NCBI GenBank assembly: GCA_028280265.1
Contig: JANQMD010000002.1
Coordinates: 1 to 34,627, forward strand
Direction: 5' to 3'
Length of the DNA stretch: 34,627 nucleotides
DNA from: Flavobacteriaceae bacterium
GTDB taxonomy: Bacteria; Bacteroidota; Bacteroidia; Flavobacteriales; Flavobacteriaceae
Shown here: positions 17,338-25,873 of the stretch, in pieces
Layout of the letters: each line of letters begins with the position of its first letter
Numbering within the stretch: the stretch's first letter is position 1
The notes under the pieces: model-generated
Seen by the model: only the letters and a program-made list of their open reading frames with translations
The model's database searches: none
Told to the model about the DNA's origin: nothing
Translations under genes and position numbers: made by a program

Positions 17338-18300
17338 TTATTTAGCTCCCTGGCTTAGTAAGTATTCAACAACTTTTTGGTGCTTCCCTCTTTTGGCCAT
17401 TTTTAGTGCATTTCTCCTTTCTGAGCTCAGTGAGTAGCTATCGCGAACTGTTTTGTTTACATCTGCTCCTTGTTCTACCAGATATTTAACAACATCTAAG
17501 TGTCCTCTCCATGCAGCTCTGATGAGTGGAGTTTCATCCCCTATCACGTGAGCGTCTATTTTCGCTCCTTTTCGAATGAGGTATTTGACCACTTCTAAAT
17601 GTCCATTTTTTGCTGCTTGTATGAGAGGATTTCCATCTCCATCACTTTCTTTATTGACATTGGCACCCATTTCTACAAGAGTTTTAACCATACTTAAATG
17701 TCCTCTGCTTGCTGCTTGAATAAGAGGAGTTCCATCTCCTTCAGACTCTAAATCGATTTTAGCCCCATGTTTCACAAGCAATTTAAAAATTGCTGCATTT
17801 CCCTTTTTACCAGCGATGATCAATGCGTTTCCATCGCCTCTGACTGTCGCGTTAGGATTGGCTCCTTCCTCTAATAAAAGACGAACTACATCTGGATTGC
17901 CTCCTCTGACAGCTGCTATTAATGGAGTTCCATCACCAGATATTTTCTGATTGATTTTTGCTCCTTTGCCTACCAAATAGCTTACAAAATCAAAATGACC
18001 TCTTTGAGCAGCAATCATTAGGGCACTCGCATCTCTGGAGTAACGATAGTTCACTCTTGCACCTGCGTTCACTAATAGTTTTCCAATCTGTAGATTTCCA
18101 TTTCTGGCTGCCATCCCCAGAGGCGTTCTTGGTTGAATGCGTTCGTTGAAACTGCAATTAGGTTTTACTTTTTTCAACAACTCTTTTACTTGAGATTCGT
18201 TGTTGTTGTATACAGCATTCAATAAATCTTCACAGCTTTGAGAATAAGAAGAAATTACCGAAGCCATAAATAATAGGAATAAAATGATAAGTTTTCTCAT
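17338..18300 (-). CDS. exported ankyrin repeat protein
   Basis: A 320-aa protein with a signal peptide (1-20, ending SSYSQ) and then eight clear ankyrin repeats of about 33 residues, plus a degenerate capping one. Each repeat opens with a TPLI/NPLI/NALI-type motif followed by a small residue, and the turns carry a repeated GDG or GDE. The protein is therefore periplasmic or surface-linked, and is a binding scaffold with no enzyme domain. Two cysteines lie early in the mature protein (SCEDLL and KPNCSF). A -7 element lies upstream at 18347-18354. The partner is unknown. Confidence 0.9.
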   Translation of the reverse strand: MRKLIILFLLFMASVISSYSQSCEDLLNAVYNNNESQVKELLKKVKPNCSFNERIQPRTPLGMAARNGNLQIGKLLVNAGARVNYRYSRDASALMIAAQRGHFDFVSYLVGKGAKINQKISGDGTPLIAAVRGGNPDVVRLLLEEGANPNATVRGDGNALIIAGKKGNAAIFKLLVKHGAKIDLESEGDGTPLIQAASRGHLSMVKTLVEMGANVNKESDGDGNPLIQAAKNGHLEVVKYLIRKGAKIDAHVIGDETPLIRAAWRGHLDVVKYLVEQGADVNKTVRDSYSLSSERRNALKMAKRGKHQKVVEYLLSQGAK

Positions 18301-18346
18301 GATGATAAATTTAAATGTTATTATTGATTTTCAATGATATTTACTC

Positions 18347-18354
18347 CAAAAGTA
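18347..18354 (-). promoter_or_regulatory. Bacteroidota -7 element for the ankyrin gene
   Basis: On the minus strand this is TACTTTTG, a full TAnnTTTG match, 46 bases before the ATG at 18300. No clear -33 element is seen. Confidence 0.5.
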
Positions 18355-18398
18355 TAAGAGACTTTTACTGCTTTTTTAAGAAGTAGACCAACACGGTT

Positions 18399-18436
18399 TA
18401 TTACAGGATAGAAGTCCTTTTTCTACACCTGTAATA
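18399..18436. promoter_or_regulatory. inverted repeat between the divergent ankyrin and LytS genes
   Basis: TATTACAGG (18399-18407) is perfectly inverted at 18428-18436, and an inner pair TAGAA/TTCTA (18409-18413, 18421-18425) extends it, giving about 14 base pairs with a small internal loop. It lies about 100 bases before the LytS-like gene and 45 bases beyond the ankyrin -7 element. It could be an operator or an RNA hairpin. No T-run follows, so a terminator is unlikely. Confidence 0.5.
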
Positions 18437-18532
18437 CTTTGTCATAAGCAAATAGAGTTTGATGGGTAGTTGTTCCCTTTATGTCGATATAGGAATTGAT
18501 TCATGAGAATATTGGTTACTTTTAACCTCACG

Positions 18533-19606
18533 ATGAGCAACGATAAAAGATTAATCGACAATATTATTCAGAGTAAAGGAGTTTATCACAGTTTTTTTTG
18601 GTTGGGTTACCTGCTGTTTTCTGTCATTTTAGCAACCTTAGATTCTGGAAATTTTTTAAATCATCTCATTAAATATGGGGGGCTTTTGCCTATTCAAATG
18701 ATAGCCTCCTATTATCTAGTATATTATCAGGTACCAAAGCTTATTGTAAGAAAAAAGTATATAGCCTTTTTCCTTTCTTTTATCGTATTTTCCTACACCT
18801 TTTCTGCACTTGCAAGATTGTGTATTGTTCATTTGGTAGAACCCTTTATCCGTAAGGATTTTGAACAAGAAACTTTTGTAGAGATTATCTCAGACCCTTA
18901 CTATTTATTCATTGTTTATTTTCCATCTGTCTATGGAATTGCTTTTCTAATGCTTATTATCAAATCGGCAAAAGGAAGGATGGAAGAGAGACAGAAAATA
19001 GAAGTTTTGGAAAGAGAAAAAGTGACCAATGAGCTCAAGTTTCTAAAGGCACAAATGCAACCTCATTTTCTTTTTAATACCCTCAATAATTTGTACGCCT
19101 TAACACTTTCAAAATCTGATTTGGCTCCCAAAGTGGTATTGAAATTATCTGAAATACTCGATTTTATATTGCATCAGAGTAGTCACACACGCATCCCTAT
19201 TCACAAAGAATTAGAATTACTTAAAAGCTTTATAGAGCTAGAAATGTTACGCTATGATGATACCTTGCAATTGAATTTTAATCATGATATTGAGGGAATT
19301 CAAACTGAGATTGCACCGCTCCTTTTATTGCCTTTGGTTGAGAATGCTTTTAAGCATGGGGTGAATGGAAGTATTGTAGATCCATGGATAAATATTCATT
19401 TGATTGCGAAAAATGAACAACTTACGTTTGAGGTATCAAACAGCAAAGTGGAGAAAGTAGCTAAAAAACAACTGAGTTTGAATGGGGGAATAGGATTGGT
19501 GAACTTAAAAAGACAATTAGAATTGAATTATTTGGCAAAATATACATTAGAGATTGAGGATTCAACGAAGGAATACAAAGTGTTATTAACCCTAGATTTA
19601 TCATAA
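18533..19606 (+). CDS. LytS/YehU-type sensor histidine kinase
   Basis: A 357-aa membrane kinase. Four hydrophobic segments fill residues 15-145, with no large periplasmic domain, then a short coiled region and the His_kinase domain (PF06580): H178 in QMQPHFLFNTLNNLYAL, N-box LPLVENAFKHGV, and glycine-rich GGIGLVNLKRQLELNY. The frame is also open from an ATG at 18503. I prefer 18533 because it gives a polar N-terminus before the first helix, but this is a weak choice. The response regulator starts one base after its stop, so the two form a pair. Confidence 0.9.
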   Translation: MSNDKRLIDNIIQSKGVYHSFFWLGYLLFSVILATLDSGNFLNHLIKYGGLLPIQMIASYYLVYYQVPKLIVRKKYIAFFLSFIVFSYTFSALARLCIVHLVEPFIRKDFEQETFVEIISDPYYLFIVYFPSVYGIAFLMLIIKSAKGRMEERQKIEVLEREKVTNELKFLKAQMQPHFLFNTLNNLYALTLSKSDLAPKVVLKLSEILDFILHQSSHTRIPIHKELELLKSFIELEMLRYDDTLQLNFNHDIEGIQTEIAPLLLLPLVENAFKHGVNGSIVDPWINIHLIAKNEQLTFEVSNSKVEKVAKKQLSLNGGIGLVNLKRQLELNYLAKYTLEIEDSTKEYKVLLTLDLS

Positions 19607-19607
19607 T

Positions 19608-20315
19608 ATGGATGTAAAATGTATCATTATAGATGATGAGCCTCTGGGAATTCAAGTCATAAAAACGCATTTAGAGCAGGTCGAAGGAATAAGTCTTTTG
19701 GCGAGCTTTCAAAATCCTTTAAAGGCTTTTGAATACATCAAGCAGCATAGCGTAGATCTTATCTTTCTAGACATAGAAATGCCTTTTTTGAATGGGATTG
19801 AGTTTTTGAGGTCTATAGAGAATCCACCAAAAGTTATTTTTACGACAGCTTACAGGAACTATGCTGTTGAAAGCTATGAACTAGAGGCTTTTGATTATCT
19901 GCTAAAACCGATCTCTTTTCCTCGTTTTTTTAAGTCGGTAAACAAATTAAAGAGTTCCTTAAAGGAAAAGAAATCAGATGTACAATCTATTCAAGAGCGT
20001 ATTACTCAGAATGATCATATCTATGTGAATGCAAACAAGAAGTACATTAAGATTTTATTCAAAGAAATTTTATATGTTGAAAGTGTAAAAGATTATGTAA
20101 GAATCCACTTAAAAGACCAAAGTGTTGTGACAAAAGGAACCATCACTCATTTTTCAGAGGCATTGCCCAATAATTTTCTACGGACACATCGCTCATATAT
20201 TGTAAATGCCAATAAAATAACAGCGTTCACCTCACTAGATGTAGAGATTGACCAAAAAGAAATTCCGATTGGAGCAAGTTACAAAGATGAAATACTTCAT
20301 TTTTTGAAGAGGTAA
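19608..20315 (+). CDS. LytTR-type response regulator
   Basis: A 235-aa two-domain regulator. The receiver domain has the acidic pair in IIDDEP, phosphoacceptor D55 in FLDIEMPF, the TTAYRNYA switch and K in LLKPIS. The C-terminal LytTR DNA-binding domain (about 135-235) includes ILYVESVKDYVRIHL and FLRTHRSYIVN. It is phosphorylated by the kinase encoded one base upstream. Direct repeats typical of LytTR sites were not found nearby, so its targets are probably elsewhere. Confidence 0.93.
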   Translation: MDVKCIIIDDEPLGIQVIKTHLEQVEGISLLASFQNPLKAFEYIKQHSVDLIFLDIEMPFLNGIEFLRSIENPPKVIFTTAYRNYAVESYELEAFDYLLKPISFPRFFKSVNKLKSSLKEKKSDVQSIQERITQNDHIYVNANKKYIKILFKEILYVESVKDYVRIHLKDQSVVTKGTITHFSEALPNNFLRTHRSYIVNANKITAFTSLDVEIDQKEIPIGASYKDEILHFLKR

Positions 20316-20358
20316 ATTAGTTCCGAGTAAAAATCATACACCTTCATTATTTAAGTTA

Positions 20359-20366
20359 TATATTTG
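20359..20366 (+). promoter_or_regulatory. Bacteroidota -7 element for the small membrane protein
   Basis: TATATTTG matches TAnnTTTG and lies 24 bases before the ATG at 20390. The -33 region is not convincing. Confidence 0.5.
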
Positions 20367-20389
20367 CTTTAGACTAATTAAAATCTAGT

Positions 20390-20566
20390 ATGAATAAAAA
20401 TGGAGTATTAGCATGGGCCACAATTATTATGGTAGTTGTAGGTCTGGCTCTTATTGGATTAGGAGCATTCCGATACGATGATGTTGCCGGTTGGGGGTTT
20501 GGAGCTGTAGGTATCGGTTTTTTTGCTATTGCGTGGGTTTTTAACGCATTGAAAGGAAGAGTTTAA
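20390..20566 (+). CDS. small two-helix membrane protein (CAL67264-like)
   Basis: A 58-aa protein with two hydrophobic segments (about 8-26 and 34-52) around a short polar turn, FRYDDVAGWG, and a basic tail, LKGRV. I recall a flavobacterial family of this kind named CAL67264; the match is from memory. It has its own -7 element upstream and a terminator directly after its stop, so it is a free-standing gene. Its function is unknown. Confidence 0.75.
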   Translation: MNKNGVLAWATIIMVVVGLALIGLGAFRYDDVAGWGFGAVGIGFFAIAWVFNALKGRV

Positions 20567-20575
20567 AACAAAAAC

Positions 20576-20603
20576 AAAAAAGACCGCTTAAGCGGTCTTT
20601 TTT
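20576..20603. terminator. bidirectional terminator between convergent genes
   Basis: The stem GACCGC/GCGGTC around TTAA is flanked by A-run and T-run on either side (AAAAAA...TTTTTT), so it can work in both directions. It ends the small membrane protein gene on the plus strand and the Arg/Tyr-rich gene on the minus strand, whose stop codon it touches. Confidence 0.9.
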
Positions 20604-21295
20604 TAGCTTCTTCTTCTACTACCATTTTCATTCGATCTTTTTCTAACTGTTCGCTTGTTAGTATCTATTGCAGCAGGTTTTCTTCTCTTTAAAATTTTCC
20701 CTCGTGTGGTATTTCTAGCATTTTCTCTTGCTCTGTAATAGTAGAAATTGGCATCCTCTCTAAATTGTCTGTAGTTTCTTCTAAAATCTCTTCTGTAGAA
20801 AAATGGATCATCGTAAGGACATATAACACCTATATTAATATTAATACCACCTGAGTAATCATCATAATAGTAATCATCTTCATAATCGTCAAATCGTACT
20901 TGCCCATAGAATCTAGCATCTCCCCATCTGTTGTATCGTATTCTTAGGTTTCCAACTCTGGAAAGCCTTCCTCTGTTGTATCCCATTCTTACAGAACCTA
21001 TTCTTCTTACATTACCTCTGTAATCGTAATTAATAAAAACATTACCAACTCGGTTGATTCTACCTCTATAGTCTCTATAAATTCGTACTATATTTCTTCT
21101 GTTCACATAACGTCTTATAAAATGAAAGTCTCCGTTTAAGAATACATGAAATTTAACTCCTCTCTCAACAAAAGTAACAGCATCACTATAACGATTCTCA
21201 ACCCCATTGAGCTCTGTTGACGGATGGCCGTTTTTGGCTTCAACATGAGAAACCACCATGAACATTCCTAATAATAATAGTATTCCTCTTTTCAT
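20603..21295 (-). CDS. exported Arg/Tyr/Asn-rich protein with short tandem repeats
   Basis: A 230-aa protein with a signal peptide (1-20, ending SHVEA). The central part (about 55-125) holds four degenerate 15-16-residue repeats of the form YxxRGxxxRxGxVxI, for example YRGRINRVGNVFINYD and YNRGRLSRVGNLRIRYN, which faintly recall YD/RHS-type beta repeats. An acidic DDYEDDYYYDDY stretch follows, and the C-terminus is strongly basic. No catalytic motif is visible. A structural or surface role is a guess. I do not recognise a named family. Confidence 0.7.
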   Translation of the reverse strand: MKRGILLLLGMFMVVSHVEAKNGHPSTELNGVENRYSDAVTFVERGVKFHVFLNGDFHFIRRYVNRRNIVRIYRDYRGRINRVGNVFINYDYRGNVRRIGSVRMGYNRGRLSRVGNLRIRYNRWGDARFYGQVRFDDYEDDYYYDDYSGGININIGVICPYDDPFFYRRDFRRNYRQFREDANFYYYRARENARNTTRGKILKRRKPAAIDTNKRTVRKRSNENGSRRRS

Positions 21296-21417
21296 AATTT
21301 ATGGTTTTAGAGTTTTTGCCTACTCTATATGCTTTTCGGCTTTCGCATTTGAAAACTAAAATTCCAAAGAACGTGCCAAAAAATGAAAAGAGTATGAAAT
21401 AGTATAAAGAATAGAAA

Positions 21418-24400
21418 CTATTTTTTAGTGAATGATTGGAGGTAACTCCCTGGTAATCCGTTTTCTGAGAGTGCTTCAATAGCGATTTGAATTTCCTTTA
21501 AATTTCCTTGATTTTGAAATTTGATGGAAGAGAAACCTTGCTTGTTTGTAACTAGAGAAGGATTCCAATACAGCGTACTTATTGTATTCTTATTTTCTTT
21601 AAGATTTGCTTGAATCTCATATTTTGGAACATAAAACTCCTTTTCAGAGATCATCCCTAAGATGGTGAAATCTGGAGAAATAATGTCTTGCTTATTGTAA
21701 GAGCCTCCTTTGGTATAAATTACAATAACACCTCCATTACCTCTCGATCCATATTGTGAAGTAGCAGCAATGTCTTTGAGCACTTCAACACGTTCAATAT
21801 CTCGTGTACTTAAATCTAGAACAACACCCGGTATAATGCCTTCTCTTGCCATAGAAGGAGAAGCTCCACCAGCTCCTGTACCACCACTAGCATACGGAAT
21901 ACCATCAACCACCCATAGAGGAGCAGATCCTCGAATACTTACTCTTGGTGGATTCAACGGAGTCATACGATTTCCTACCACCGTAACTCCAGGTAGTTTA
22001 AAAAGTTGATCTACAAAGTATTGATTTGAATCTAAATCTAAGACGGCATCAGGTTCAATACCAAAACGAGATTTTCGACCCGAGATCTTTCTTTTGTTGT
22101 TTTTTACAATTACTTCATCCAACACAATTCCTTTTTTTAGTATAGAAGCGGTATTGATTTTGGCCTCTAATACCATTTTTTTATACTCAGCTTCTAACTC
22201 AGTTGTTTCACCTAAAATTACTTTCGAGTTTTTCTTTTCTTCTAAAATGAAGGGTTGAGGAAGCATTTGAATTGCATTTACTCTTCTGTCCAAAGTTATC
22301 TTTACATCGATAGGCTCTCTTTTTCTATCATAGGCATTTAGTACAATTTTCGTAGAATCACTAAAGGTTAAATTCTTAAAAGTAAAGTGACCTAAATTAT
22401 CTGTTGTAGTAGAAAACATTTTTAAGCCTGCCTTGGATTTAGCGATCATATTGAGTTTGGAGCTAAAAAGAGGTTTGTTCTGCATGGTTTTTGCAACACC
22501 AGACAACTCAAAACCTTTTGCAAAAGGATGATTTTTTACAGAATCAATATCATAGTTTTTCATTCGACCCCATTGAAAGCGTCTCCACCCATTGGTTAGC
22601 ATTACTAGATCTAATTTGTATCGTGTCGACCGCTTTCGATTTTTAAAATAGAACGCAGGATCTTCTACATGACCTTTTAGGTCAGATTCTAGCAAAAGAT
22701 GCGTCAGGATGTTCGATTGATAGTCATTTTTAACCACTCTATTTTTATTCGTAATAGCTAATGAAAAATTGGTAGAAACTGGCTTGCCTTCGGTATCAGT
22801 AATCAGAACATTTACTTGCACGTCTCCTCCCTTGTCTAAAGCACTTTTGTCCACGGATGTTTGTATCACAAGTTCTTCTTGATTGTTGATAAATACGATA
22901 CGTTCACACCACGGTTTCATATTATCATCAAACAGAGTTAAGGTTAGAACACCACTAGGAATTCTATTTTTTGGGATTTCAACTGAGACGTAGGATTTTC
23001 CACCAAAATTAAACCGAGCTTGATAGTACTTTTGATTCAGGACATGACCGATCAAATAGAAATTTTTGCCAGCCAGATCGGGAGATGCTTGTATTTTTAC
23101 TTTTATATTTTTTGAGTTGATATTATTGACAAGCATGCTGTATCCAGAGGATATTGCTTTGGGAAGCTGGTGTCTTGAATTGTCTTCAAGGATTGCTGTG
23201 TACGATTCACCAGATTTTGGTTTAAAGTTAAAAACACCCATTCCTTTTTCTCTAGATTGAAAAAGAGTCACATAATTTCCTTTAGAATCGTAGATTTTAC
23301 CCTTTAGATTGATTCCAAGCCCGTTATATCCTATGGCTTTAAGAGCTACTCTTCCTGCTAAATTCTCAATCATATGCCCTCCCTCTGGGAAAAACTGAAG
23401 ATCAATTTTTTTAGAGACAGGATTACTGATATCAAGCTCTGAATTCGTTTTTATTTGTATCCTTTTTTTGAAAATAAACTCCTCAGGATAATTTTTCATC
23501 CAATCTGTATATCCCCTTAATTCATAATTCCCTTCCGGTAAATCTGGTGGAATGGTTAAATCACCGTTACTCTTTCCATCGAAAAGGTATTTCTTTTGGG
23601 AAACAACAATTTCATTTTTTTGATTGACCAAATCGATGTAAACGACCTTGCTGGCATTTGAATAGTAATGAAATTCTCCTAAGACTGTATAGGCACTATA
23701 CCACAGATTATCTCCAGGTCTTAATCGATCTCTATCTGTGTGAATAAATACCTTTTCAACAGGATTGTAGTTGTTATACTTATTGGTAATCTTGTCAAGA
23801 GTTCTGATGAAAGGATCCTGACCAATCTTAGATTGAATTGCCATAATCTGTTCGCGACTGTTTAGAAAAATCGTTTCAAAAGAATTATTTGTTTCAAAAG
23901 CACGAATCACATCACTTTCTATGGGTGTGCGTTTTACAATAGCATTGTTTTCCCAAAAACGTTTATTGTAACCAATGGTATTTAATTTTTCCCAATCACT
24001 TTTCCCTCTTCTAGATTTTCCACCTAACTTTTTGAGTGATGTGGGTTGGTAATATTCAAAAAAAGTAAGATTAGATGAGGAGGAAATATGAGTTTCTATT
24101 TTATCATTCTTTACATAATCAAATTCTTGGCTAATGTTAATGTAGTCAAGCAAAATCCCATCACTACCTTTCTTAAAAGCCATCTCGTAAGAAAGTGTGT
24201 AATCTTTTTTAGTAGCTTCTTTGTCTTTTAATAAAATGATTTTAAGAGAGTCATCGAACAAAGAACCTTTCACTTTTAAAACGTCATTGGTTTTGGTATT
24301 CACATACACTTCTCCAGAAAAAATAGGTTTATTTGAGGAAGATGCCTTTGGAGTAAATGCTAATACAGTAATATTTTGAGGGCCATTTTCATAGACATCT

Positions 24401-25149
24401 TTTACATTGACATTGTAATACAACTCTAAATCTTCACGTAGAGGAAAAATAGCATCATCCGTATTGGGTTGTATGGATTTTAATGTATAGGATAGCCTAG
24501 AAAAGTTTTTGTTATTAATGTATTCTTCTTTTAAAGCATAACGACCTTCTAAAATACTCCAATCTAAAACTCCACTAGCATCGTATCTTACATCGTAAAT
24601 AATTTCAGAAAACTCAGAATATTCTTTGCTGTTTTTTGATTTTTGCCTGTAAAAAGCCTTTCCATATTTATTGATTTTTTTTGTACTTAGTAGAACATTA
24701 TTATAAGCCTTCTTAGCAAGATCAATAGCATATTGATCTACTTTGTCTTTGGGAAATTTAACAACTACTTCTTCCAATACATTATTAGCAGGTTCCATTT
24801 TTACGACTAGTGTAGAAGTTTCCTCTGAAATTGTCAACCTCTGTTCCGTATAACTTAAATGAGAAAAAATAAGTTTTGTAGGAAATTGAGTCACTTTAAT
24901 TTCGAATTCACCCAACTCGTTACTTGAAGTACCGATAAAGGAGTTTTCTACTTGGATACTACAAAAAGGAATAGCTTTTTGTGTATCGGAACTAACTACT
25001 TTTCCTCTTATGTAAACATTATTATTTAGAGCTTCAGTAGTTTGATTGTCTTTTTGAGCAAATACACTATTTGAGTGTAGGGTGATGGTGAAAAAAAGGA
25101 GAAACGCAACAAGTAAACGAGAATTTTTTAAAGAACTTTCTTTAAGCAC
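21418..25149 (-). CDS. exported CarboxypepD_reg / MG2-like / TonB-plug protein without a barrel
   Basis: A 1243-aa protein. A signal peptide (about 1-32) is followed by a carboxypeptidase-regulatory-like domain (about 46-130), a poorly conserved region, alpha-2-macroglobulin MG2-like strands (EKVFIHTDRDRLRPGDNLW near 465, and a further Ig-like stretch near 760-810), and near 1030-1150 a TonB-receptor plug with VDGIPY and VEVLKDIAATSQYGSRGNGGVIVIYTK-like residues. No 22-strand barrel follows, since only about 95 residues remain. The start is GTG at 25149: no ATG precedes the signal peptide, and an in-frame TAA lies shortly upstream. It is probably an outer-membrane or periplasmic adaptor that pairs with another partner. 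Function unknown. Confidence 0.8.
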   Translation of the reverse strand: MLKESSLKNSRLLVAFLLFFTITLHSNSVFAQKDNQTTEALNNNVYIRGKVVSSDTQKAIPFCSIQVENSFIGTSSNELGEFEIKVTQFPTKLIFSHLSYTEQRLTISEETSTLVVKMEPANNVLEEVVVKFPKDKVDQYAIDLAKKAYNNVLLSTKKINKYGKAFYRQKSKNSKEYSEFSEIIYDVRYDASGVLDWSILEGRYALKEEYINNKNFSRLSYTLKSIQPNTDDAIFPLREDLELYYNVNVKDVYENGPQNITVLAFTPKASSSNKPIFSGEVYVNTKTNDVLKVKGSLFDDSLKIILLKDKEATKKDYTLSYEMAFKKGSDGILLDYINISQEFDYVKNDKIETHISSSSNLTFFEYYQPTSLKKLGGKSRRGKSDWEKLNTIGYNKRFWENNAIVKRTPIESDVIRAFETNNSFETIFLNSREQIMAIQSKIGQDPFIRTLDKITNKYNNYNPVEKVFIHTDRDRLRPGDNLWYSAYTVLGEFHYYSNASKVVYIDLVNQKNEIVVSQKKYLFDGKSNGDLTIPPDLPEGNYELRGYTDWMKNYPEEFIFKKRIQIKTNSELDISNPVSKKIDLQFFPEGGHMIENLAGRVALKAIGYNGLGINLKGKIYDSKGNYVTLFQSREKGMGVFNFKPKSGESYTAILEDNSRHQLPKAISSGYSMLVNNINSKNIKVKIQASPDLAGKNFYLIGHVLNQKYYQARFNFGGKSYVSVEIPKNRIPSGVLTLTLFDDNMKPWCERIVFINNQEELVIQTSVDKSALDKGGDVQVNVLITDTEGKPVSTNFSLAITNKNRVVKNDYQSNILTHLLLESDLKGHVEDPAFYFKNRKRSTRYKLDLVMLTNGWRRFQWGRMKNYDIDSVKNHPFAKGFELSGVAKTMQNKPLFSSKLNMIAKSKAGLKMFSTTTDNLGHFTFKNLTFSDSTKIVLNAYDRKREPIDVKITLDRRVNAIQMLPQPFILEEKKNSKVILGETTELEAEYKKMVLEAKINTASILKKGIVLDEVIVKNNKRKISGRKSRFGIEPDAVLDLDSNQYFVDQLFKLPGVTVVGNRMTPLNPPRVSIRGSAPLWVVDGIPYASGGTGAGGASPSMAREGIIPGVVLDLSTRDIERVEVLKDIAATSQYGSRGNGGVIVIYTKGGSYNKQDIISPDFTILGMISEKEFYVPKYEIQANLKENKNTISTLYWNPSLVTNKQGFSSIKFQNQGNLKEIQIAIEALSENGLPGSYLQSFTKK

Positions 25150-25365
25150 AGAATAGGGATTTAGTTATTAAATCATATAAATCTAAATTTACGAAAAACA
25201 AGATCAAGATAATTATATCTAATTTAGATTTAACTCCTTTTTAAGAGTTTAAGACAGGAAAAATAGCCTTATTTCCATTTTTATTTGAGATTCTAGGATA
25301 ATTTTAATGAAGAAGAGTAAAAATTAATATATTTATGCGACTTATGGAGAAATTAAAAAGACAAA

Positions 25366-25860
25366 ATGATTGATGCAATAGAAAAGAATCTCAACAGGGG
25401 AATCAAATTATTGAATTCTATTTCTGACGTACAATATAGCGATACAACTACACCGCCGTACTTCTCCAGTATTGGGTCTCACATGCGACACATCTTAGAT
25501 GTTTTTTCTTGTATTTTTAACGGATTAGAGACTAAAAAAGTCGATTTTTCGGCTAGAGAGAGAAATCCATTGGCGGAACAAACAACCGAAGCAGGAATTG
25601 CTTATTTCCATTTGATTTTATCAAAATTACATGCGCTATCGCAGGATGATTTTGAAATGATTTTGTCTGTGACAGACGATCTCGGTACAGGAAAGGTCAC
25701 TGCAAATTATACACTAGCGAGTGCACTAATTCAGGCGCATAGTCATGCCATACATCACTTTGCTACCATAGGGTTTATTATTAATAAGTTAGGAGTTGAA
25801 TTGCCTGACGAAGATTTTGGATACAATCCTACCACTCCTAAAAAAATGGTGCTAGATTGA
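25366..25860 (+). CDS. DinB-like four-helix-bundle metal-site protein
   Basis: A 164-aa protein with histidines placed as in the DinB/YfiT family: H39 and H42 in GSHMRHILD, and H125, H127, H130 and H131 in AHSHAIHHFATIG. These form a single metal site in the bundle. Family members include thiol-dependent transferases, but no substrate can be assigned. The AraC-type regulator begins 13 bases after its stop, so they may share a transcript. Confidence 0.75.
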   Translation: MIDAIEKNLNRGIKLLNSISDVQYSDTTTPPYFSSIGSHMRHILDVFSCIFNGLETKKVDFSARERNPLAEQTTEAGIAYFHLILSKLHALSQDDFEMILSVTDDLGTGKVTANYTLASALIQAHSHAIHHFATIGFIINKLGVELPDEDFGYNPTTPKKMVLD

Positions 25861-25873
25861 AAATCTTTTCCAA

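Noticed and set aside
21240..21479. Minus-strand open frame between the Arg/Tyr-rich and MG2/plug genes
   Set aside because: Overlaps both genes in another frame and has no family features; the gap 21296-21417 appears to hold no gene.
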